Source: Halorubrum laminariae
GTDB taxonomy: Archaea > Halobacteriota > Halobacteria > Halobacteriales > Haloferacaceae
Length of the DNA stretch: 64,000 bases
Reading direction: 5' to 3'
Assembly: GCF_024494655.1 (NCBI RefSeq)
Contig: NZ_JANHDL010000004.1
Coordinates: 62,001-126,000, forward strand
The notes below the pieces were generated by a model. That model was not told where the DNA came from. It saw only the letters and a program-made list of their open reading frames with translations, and made no database searches. Positions within the stretch are counted from its first letter, which is position 1. The number at the start of each line of letters is the position of its first letter. Below are positions 59,418 through 64,000 of this stretch, in pieces. The position numbers were made by a program, and so were the translations under genes.

Positions 59418-59993
59418 CTAGGCCATCGACCACAACGAGGTTGCGTTGGGGCGGAGATCGAGGAAGGGGATCGTCTTCGGGACTGAGCCGAAGTTGATCT
59501 GCGTGAGGACCAGTCCGGTGGCGGCGTCTCGCATGTCGAGTTTCGACGCGAACGCGGCGGTGTGGGTGAAGATCGGCGTCCGCGGGGCGTGGGCGGGAAC
59601 CTCGTGACGGTCGCGGTCCTCGACGTCGATCGCGGCGACGACGGCGGGGACATCCTCGGGGCGGACCAGAATGCCGTAGAACACACCGCCGTACTCGGTG
59701 TGGACGGAGCGGACGTCGACGCCGCCGAAGGATCCCTCGGCATCGCCTGTGGTTTGGAGTTCTGCGGGGAGGTCCTCACGGGTGACGCGCGGCGAGTCGA
59801 ACGAGAACGCCTCGACGGAGTCATCAACGACGGTCGCGTGCTGGGCGAACTCCTCGACGCCGATCCCGACTTCGGGGCCGTCGTCGCTGGCCTTGTGGCG
59901 CGAGGCTGCGAGATACCTCGCGTCGAGTTCGCTGTTTTCGGAAACGGTGTAGGTCTCGTCTTCGATTCGGACGTTGTATGCGGTGGTGGACAT
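59418..59993 (-). CDS. Hypothetical protein, 191 residues
   Basis: Acidic, soluble; a VRSVHTEYGGVFYGILVRPEDVPAVVAAIDV segment looks alpha/beta. No family recognised. Between it and the 58869 gene lie about 225 bp without a gene, including GC-rich inverted stretches. Confidence 0.6.
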   Translation of the reverse strand: MSTTAYNVRIEDETYTVSENSELDARYLAASRHKASDDGPEVGIGVEEFAQHATVVDDSVEAFSFDSPRVTREDLPAELQTTGDAEGSFGGVDVRSVHTEYGGVFYGILVRPEDVPAVVAAIDVEDRDRHEVPAHAPRTPIFTHTAAFASKLDMRDAATGLVLTQINFGSVPKTIPFLDLRPNATSLWSMA

Positions 59994-60038
59994 GGGTGTG
60001 GAGTCTCTGCTGTGGGTTTCGCGGCGAGCTCGGAACAG

Positions 60039-60695
60039 TCAGCGGTAGTCGTCGATCCGCACTTTCAGGTGCTTGTGAGAGTCGTCGCCTCCGGCGACCT
60101 TCCCGCCGATATGGCCGCGGAGCTGCTTGAACTCGTCAGAGTGGAAGCTACAGCCGCTTGCGGGACAGGCCCCCGTCTCGACGTAGGGGGTGACTGCTCC
60201 ACCGCCGGACTGTTCACCTACGGGCTCGGCTGCGGTCTCCGCCGCGGGGATGTCGATGTGCTTGAGGAATGTCTGGAGGTGTCCCGCGACATCGTGGCCC
60301 CAATCGAGGAAGTGCTGGAGACAGCTCTCGGTAGCGCCCGCCTCGAAGTGCCACCGGCCACCATCGAATCGGGCGTGCGCTGTGAGTTCGGGGATCGCGT
60401 TGAACGCATCTCTCGTCTTGTACGGGGTTTTGGTTATGAGCCGCTCATTCATGAATCGCCCATCGTCGCTGGGGAGCGAAACCGAGCCGGCAAAGAAGAT
60501 ATCGTCCTTCTTCCGGTACGTCACGTCCTGTTCGTACACGGCGTCGCGGCTCGCCGGCAACCCACTGAAGCGGATGACCGGATTCGCGTCGACGAGCTCG
60601 GGCATAGTGTGAGCGATCTCGGTGAGCTTCTCGATCGGATCGTCGATGGTCTCGCGGTTGTGCTGGCTAACTGGGCTAACTGTTGACTGTGACAT
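60039..60695 (-). CDS. Zinc-finger-tailed protein, paralogue of 52503-53243
   Basis: 218 residues from MSQSTVSPV. EIAHTMPELVDANPVIRF, GLPASRDAVYEQDVTY, VSLPSDDGRFMNERLI, ARFDGGRWHFEA track the paralogue throughout. The tail finger CPASGCSFHSDEFKQLRGH, then HKHLKVRIDDYR, is the same module. The linker between domain and finger is shorter and different. Confidence 0.65.
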   Translation of the reverse strand: MSQSTVSPVSQHNRETIDDPIEKLTEIAHTMPELVDANPVIRFSGLPASRDAVYEQDVTYRKKDDIFFAGSVSLPSDDGRFMNERLITKTPYKTRDAFNAIPELTAHARFDGGRWHFEAGATESCLQHFLDWGHDVAGHLQTFLKHIDIPAAETAAEPVGEQSGGGAVTPYVETGACPASGCSFHSDEFKQLRGHIGGKVAGGDDSHKHLKVRIDDYR

Positions 60696-60705
60696 TGTCT
60701 CGAAT

Positions 60706-60738
60706 CCTCTGTCCAAATCGGGGAATAGAAACTCTCTG
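60706..60738 (-). promoter_or_regulatory. TATA-like box promoter
   Basis: GAGAGTTTCTATTCCCCGATTTGGACAGAGG precedes ATG 60695; same box and spacing, weak dyad. Confidence 0.5.
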
Positions 60739-60799
60739 CGGGTTCGTTTACCGCCGAGTGGGGCCGCTACATCTCGCGGAGTAGCCCACGGACTGGCGT

Positions 60800-60905
60800 T
60801 ACAAGAACACTGGAAAAACGGTGTGGGGGGTCTCGGGAAGTGGTGGCACGAAAAACACTGGAAAAACGGTGTGGGGCAGGGGGGAAGAACACTGGAAAAC
60901 CGGAG
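60800..60905 (-). terminator. Three tandem terminator-like hairpins
   Basis: Three copies of CCACACCGTTTTTCCAGTGTT (the third with one arm altered) 3' of the 60911-61528 gene. Same sequence as at 50600-50675. Confidence 0.6.
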
Positions 60906-60910
60906 TGGGT

Positions 60911-61528
60911 CTACTCGTCGTCGGCGAACTCGTTGAGGACCTCGTCGGCGTGTTCGTATTCGTGGCGCGTCCGGGGGGAGTTGTACCGCCGGATACAGTC
61001 GAGCATCGGCGACGAGATCGCGTGCCAGCCTTCCACTGAGGCGTGCTCGGTAACGTAGCCGACGAGGTCGTCCTTGCTGAAGTCGCGCGAGGATGTCTTG
61101 ATCGAGTCGACGGCGACGAGAACGTCGTTGTCCGGGGCGTTGAGGATATGTCCGTAGCCGGCGGCGTGCGGGTGCGGGTACCCACGGAGGATTCGCATGT
61201 CGTCATCGACTTCGTCCCGGAAGGCGCGGTGGTGTTTCGGGACGACCTTGAGGATCCGGCCCTGCTTCTCGTCGTGATACACTGCCCGCCCGAAGTCGTC
61301 GACGCCGACGAGCCACGTGTTGTAGTGGGTGGTTTCGCCGGTCTGGTGGTGGACCTTGGTGCGTCGGAGGGAAGCGTCCCACTTCTTCAGCGAGAACGGA
61401 GTGTAGCAGCTTCGGCAGATGCGGCCGACCTCGGGGAGGGAGATCGCGTCACGGTCGGTGGAGTGGCCGCATTCGTGCGTGCTCTCGGTCATCGTCTCTT
61501 GGGTCTGGGGTTGTGAACTGCCAGTCAT
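60911..61528 (-). CDS. Zinc-ribbon N-terminal hypothetical protein
   Basis: 205 residues from MTGSSQPQT (a later in-frame ATG is possible). ECGHS, then CRSCYTPF gives a zinc ribbon; RRTKVHHQTGETTHYNTWLVGVDDFGRAVYHDEKQ and a basic VVPKHHRAFRDEVDDDM follow. The C-terminus is helical. No family recognised. Confidence 0.65.
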   Translation of the reverse strand: MTGSSQPQTQETMTESTHECGHSTDRDAISLPEVGRICRSCYTPFSLKKWDASLRRTKVHHQTGETTHYNTWLVGVDDFGRAVYHDEKQGRILKVVPKHHRAFRDEVDDDMRILRGYPHPHAAGYGHILNAPDNDVLVAVDSIKTSSRDFSKDDLVGYVTEHASVEGWHAISSPMLDCIRRYNSPRTRHEYEHADEVLNEFADDE

Positions 61529-61530
61529 AT

Positions 61531-61563
61531 CTCTCGCTTCAATCGAGATGTAAAAACTGCTCT
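61531..61563 (-). promoter_or_regulatory. TATA box plus dyad promoter
   Basis: CAGTTTTTACATCTCGATTGAAGCGAGAGAT: ATCTC pairs GAGAT. ATG 61528 follows directly, so the arm overlaps the start. Confidence 0.65.
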
Positions 61564-61610
61564 GCGGGGCGCGAACCTGCTGTCCGGGGCGGTGATCAGG
61601 AATGCGGTCA

Positions 61611-61693
61611 GGCGCAGCCCGAGCGGGCGGTGTGGAGAGCGAGGGAGGGGGAGGCCGACTGAAAGGAGGGCTCCGGCCTCGGCGGGAGGGGCG
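61611..61693. repeat. Family C element, copy 3
   Basis: GGCGCAGCCCGAGCGG, GCGGTGTGGAGAG, purine tract, GGCCGACTGAAAGGAGGGC, then TCCGGCCTCGGCGGGAGGGGC. Ends 70 bp 3' of the 61763-62740 gene. Confidence 0.75.
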
Positions 61694-61762
61694 CACAAAA
61701 GAGAAAGAAGAGAAGAGAGGGGCAGACGCACACAACAACGACGGAAGGGGGCTCGCCTCGCC

Positions 61763-62740
61763 TCAGTCGTCAGCCGGGCCGGCGACCGCAGCGGCCTCGG
61801 CCGCGACCGGGCGACTGTCGTCCTGGGGCGTCTCCGGCTCGGCCGTCTCGGCCGGCTCTTCGACGCCCAGCCCGACGTTCTCGAGGTCCTCGTCCGAGAG
61901 GCGCTCGCGCAGGTCCGCTTCCTGCTCGTCGGTCAGGTCCTCGACCTCGATGCCGCCCTCGCGGTTGCTCTCGAGGAGCGCGCGCGTCCAGTCGAGCACA
62001 CCGCCGACGCCGCCGCTGGGTCGGACAGAGCGGATCTCGCCCGGTGCCTTCGACGCGAACTTGACCCAGTCGTTCTGGCCGCGAACGTCGCCAGCCGCGT
62101 GCTCGTAGCTGTCCGTGCCGTCCTCGATGATGATGACGTGCTCGGCCGTCGCCAGACTGTCGAAGTAGTCCGAGAGGAGCCGCTCGGTCGCTTTCGCCTT
62201 CGACTTCGCCTTCGCCCGCCCGATACGCGCGCTGCCGCCGAACTCGCGCTCGCTCTCGTCGAGGCTGTTCTCGTCTTCGAGCAGCTGGAGAACCTCGTAG
62301 TTGATGAGGTTCCGGTCGTCACGGTCCGAGAGGTCGAACGCCTCGATCTCGTCAGCCGTCATGTCGTGGACCTGCGCGACTGCCGCCACGATGGGCTTGT
62401 CGCCGTCCTGGGCGACGCCCTCGACGGAGTAGCCGCTGCCGCTCTCGGCGGGGTCATCGAGGAACATCCGGAAGTCGAGCGAGTAGCTGTCGACATCGGG
62501 GCCGTCCGAACCGAACATCTCGCCGACCGCCTCAGCGATCTCGTAGCTTCCGCGGACGACGACTTCGTCCATGGACTGGCCGAGGTTGCCAGCGAGACCG
62601 TTCACAGCCGAGCAGATCTCGTCCGCCATCGCATCCATGTCCGCGATGTATCGCGGGTTCCCGGCGATGCCGGTGGGGATGACGAGGACAGTGTTGTTGG
62701 AGTCGATACTACCGTTCTGGGGAGTGCTGGTTGCGCTCAT
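61763..62740 (-). CDS. Paralogue family protein, possibly SLOG-type Rossmann
   Basis: 325 residues from MSATSTPQNG. VLVIPTGIAGNPRYIADMDAMADEI opens the domain; DEVVVRGSYEIAEAVGEMF, DSYSLDFRMFLDDPAE, FDLSDRDDRNLI, RIGRAKAKSKAKATERLLSDYFD, HVIIIEDGTDSYEHAAGD and NDWVKFASK follow in the order of the other two paralogues. The DVRGxNxWVKF part and DG loop look like the ligand side of a SLOG-type fold. An Ala/Glu-rich tail ends it. Three tandem dyad promoters are upstream. Confidence 0.6.
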   Translation of the reverse strand: MSATSTPQNGSIDSNNTVLVIPTGIAGNPRYIADMDAMADEICSAVNGLAGNLGQSMDEVVVRGSYEIAEAVGEMFGSDGPDVDSYSLDFRMFLDDPAESGSGYSVEGVAQDGDKPIVAAVAQVHDMTADEIEAFDLSDRDDRNLINYEVLQLLEDENSLDESEREFGGSARIGRAKAKSKAKATERLLSDYFDSLATAEHVIIIEDGTDSYEHAAGDVRGQNDWVKFASKAPGEIRSVRPSGGVGGVLDWTRALLESNREGGIEVEDLTDEQEADLRERLSDEDLENVGLGVEEPAETAEPETPQDDSRPVAAEAAAVAGPADD

Positions 62741-62814
62741 TGGATTCACCTAAATCGAGGGATGGATCATCGGAACGAACGAGAACATGTCTTCGTTCGC
62801 GCCTCTCACTTCAA

Positions 62815-62850
62815 CGCCCCTCGCCCCAACCGGGGTATATAAACCCTCCT
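62815..62850 (-). promoter_or_regulatory. TATA box with triple arms, proximal of three
   Basis: GGAGGGTTTATATACCCC-GGTT-GGGGCGAGG, about 90 bp upstream of ATG 62740. Confidence 0.7.
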
Positions 62851-62942
62851 GCGGTCGCTTCGAGGAGCTTGGGATGCGTTCCGACATCTCACCCAGCACG
62901 CTGGCTGTGGTGGTCTGGTCGGAGTGTGACTTCTCGAACATC

Positions 62943-62976
62943 CCTCTACCCAATTCGGGGACTATAAAATCTCCCG
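62943..62976 (-). promoter_or_regulatory. TATA box plus dyad, middle of three
   Basis: GGGAGATTTTATAGTCCCC-GAATT-GGGTAGAGGG, then an ATG opening a 64-codon non-acidic frame. Confidence 0.65.
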
Positions 62977-63073
62977 GCGTGGGCCTGCTGTGTGGGATAC
63001 ACGACGGAAGTCCCTGTCCAACCACTCTCGTAGGCTGGTCAGTGGTACTCCCGTATGCTACTGTTCGAGTCAT

Positions 63074-63109
63074 CCCTCACTTCACTCGGGTCATATAAAC
63101 CTCTCCTGC
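63074..63109 (-). promoter_or_regulatory. TATA box plus dyad, distal of three
   Basis: GAGAGGTTTATATGACCCGAGTGAAGTGAGGG, then ATG 63073 opening a 107-codon frame that reads through both other promoters. Confidence 0.6.
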
Positions 63110-63173
63110 GGTGCTGCCCTTGGTATCGCATCAGTCGGTCGCTGGCTCGCTTGCGGATCGGTGGCTGTCCCCC

Positions 63174-63268
63174 GGCGCAGCCCGAGCGGGCGGTGTGGAG
63201 AGCGAGGGAGGGGGAGGCGCGAGCGATCGGCGGCGAGCGAGCGGTTCCGGCCTCGGCGGGAGGAGCCC
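63174..63268. repeat. Family C element, copy 4
   Basis: Same order of blocks as copies 1-3; variable part GCGAGCGATCGGCGGCGAGCG. Ends 48 bp 3' of the 63316-63474 gene. Confidence 0.75.
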
Positions 63269-63315
63269 AGATCGGGAGTACGGCGAAGCGGCGTGATGGT
63301 ACCAAAAGGGGGGTC

Positions 63316-63474
63316 CTACACTCGCTGGCGGCGACCAGTGTCGATGGGTGACGCTGACGAGGTGAGGAACTCATCGAAGACGGGTTCGTCAACACGGTGG
63401 ACGTGACCGCAGTTGCTACACTGGAATTTGTTCTCGCTGAGCGGTTCTGAGTTGCAGCCTGATTGGCAAGCCAT
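63316..63474 (-). CDS. Small zinc-binding protein
   Basis: 52 residues: MACQSGCNSEPLSENKFQ, then CSNCGHVHRVDE. Two Cys pairs make a zinc ribbon. Start ATG 63472-63474 follows a family promoter. Confidence 0.65.
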   Translation of the reverse strand: MACQSGCNSEPLSENKFQCSNCGHVHRVDEPVFDEFLTSSASPIDTGRRQRV

Positions 63475-63483
63475 TGTTATTAG

Positions 63484-63516
63484 ACCTCACTCGAAACCGG
63501 GGAATAGAAACTCTCT
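63484..63516 (-). promoter_or_regulatory. TATA-like box promoter
   Basis: GAGAGTTTCTATTCCCCGGTTTCGAGTGAGG; same box and flanks as at 60706-60738. Confidence 0.55.
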
Positions 63517-63571
63517 GCGGGGCGCTTGGACATACTTGGGGTGGGCCGATACGAAGCGAAGCGGGCGGAAT

Positions 63572-63657
63572 GGCGCAGCCCGCCGCGCTCGCCGTACGAG
63601 CGCAAGGGAGGGGGAGGCCGACTGAAAGGAGGGTTCCGGCCTCGGTGGGAGGGGCTG
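63572..63657. repeat. Family C element, copy 5 (hairpin-swapped)
   Basis: GGCGCAGCCCGC, then GCGCTCG-CCGTA-CGAGCGC in place of the usual GAGCGGGCGGTGTGGAGAGCG, then the same purine tract and TCCGGCCTCGGTGGGAGGGGC end. About 210 bp 3' of the next gene; the gap 63658-63868 has no gene, only a short CGCGCGT/ACGCGCG hairpin. Confidence 0.65.
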
Positions 63658-63868
63658 AGCGGTCTGTGGTGTCTGTGGGGTCCCACTCGTCGCGCGTGAC
63701 TCCGACGCGCGTGGTGGTGGCTCAGACGCCGTAGGATGCTCGCTGTGCGTCCGCCGGATTCGGGTGTGGTTTTCCACTCGCGGGAGCGCGGAACGTCTCA
63801 CGGTCGGCGGTGGCGTCTGGAGGGCGCAGGGGGAGACGACGCAGTCCGGTGTGGTTCGGAACGGGTCG

Positions 63869-64000
63869 TCACTCGTCTCGGTCGAGCGCGTCGAATATCG
63901 AGGCCATGCTGCCGTGGATCTTGGTGAACGCGGCTTTCGCCGCCTCAGCTAGCTGGATCATCGTGTGGTCGGTGACTTGGAAGTCGACACTGTCGTCCGT
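63869..64000 (-). CDS. Hypothetical protein, C-terminal end (runs off right edge)
   Basis: A 43-residue open end reading left from the window edge: DDSVDFQVTDHTMIQLAEAA, then a helical DRDE end at TGA 63869-63871. No family can be assigned. Confidence 0.5.
   Translation of the reverse strand, partial: TDDSVDFQVTDHTMIQLAEAAKAAFTKIHGSMASIFDALDRDE

Overview
The window is haloarchaeal DNA. Nearly every protein is rich in Asp/Glu, promoters carry archaeal TATA boxes with little or no 5' leader, there is a Tat lipoprotein, and several families are typical of Halobacteria (DUF5658, TbsP-type regulator, DUF7123, DUF5305, TasA-like DUF1102, DUF418). There is no rRNA, ribosomal protein, core metabolic gene, transposase or integrase. 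Short, tightly packed, mostly unrecognised genes on one strand suggest a large plasmid, megaplasmid or provirus-like element. No replication initiator, partition gene or capsid gene was recognised, so I cannot say which.

Layout. 1-24 kb: a leftward block of small genes, often with 4-bp overlaps, many of them CxxC zinc-binding proteins. It includes a PP-loop (PAPS-reductase-like) protein, a TbsP-like regulator, a nucleotidyltransferase, an ATPase with an Arg-type P-loop, a DPPW methyltransferase, a helix-hairpin-helix protein, a dual-specificity phosphatase, a DUF488-like protein and dCTP deaminase. 24-30 kb: mixed strands, with a lipoprotein, a LamG protein, a winged-helix protein and a DUF418 membrane protein. 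30-36 kb: a leftward cell-surface cluster (two TasA-like Tat-signal proteins, a signal peptidase, a DUF5305 protein and secreted proteins). 36-39 kb: two LamG proteins, a PadR regulator, a 17-bp tandem repeat array and a tRNA-like gene. 39-50 kb: small genes, an XPB/UvsW-like helicase and the first of three paralogous Rossmann-like proteins. 50-64 kb: separate transcription units, each built as promoter, gene and structured 3' element. These hold the other two paralogues, an RPA-like OB-fold protein and three proteins sharing a zinc-finger tail.

Two features stand out. First, about 30 genes are preceded by the same promoter architecture: a TTTNTA box followed by a short inverted repeat whose arms differ between loci yet stay self-complementary. 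Second, about 2 kb without genes (56.4-58.5 kb) is packed with long inverted repeats. It contains two diverged copies of a roughly 200-nt multi-stem unit with compensatory changes and eight copies of a conserved-tip hairpin, which is what a large structured non-coding RNA would look like. A related motif (GCGGTGTGGAGAG) recurs in about 90-bp elements placed just 3' of genes from 58 to 63 kb.

Working together: helicase, RPA-like protein, dCTP deaminase, methyltransferase and PP-loop protein could serve DNA replication and modification of the element. The TasA-like cluster and LamG proteins point to surface fibres or adhesion. The shared promoter dyads suggest coordinated expression of most leftward genes.
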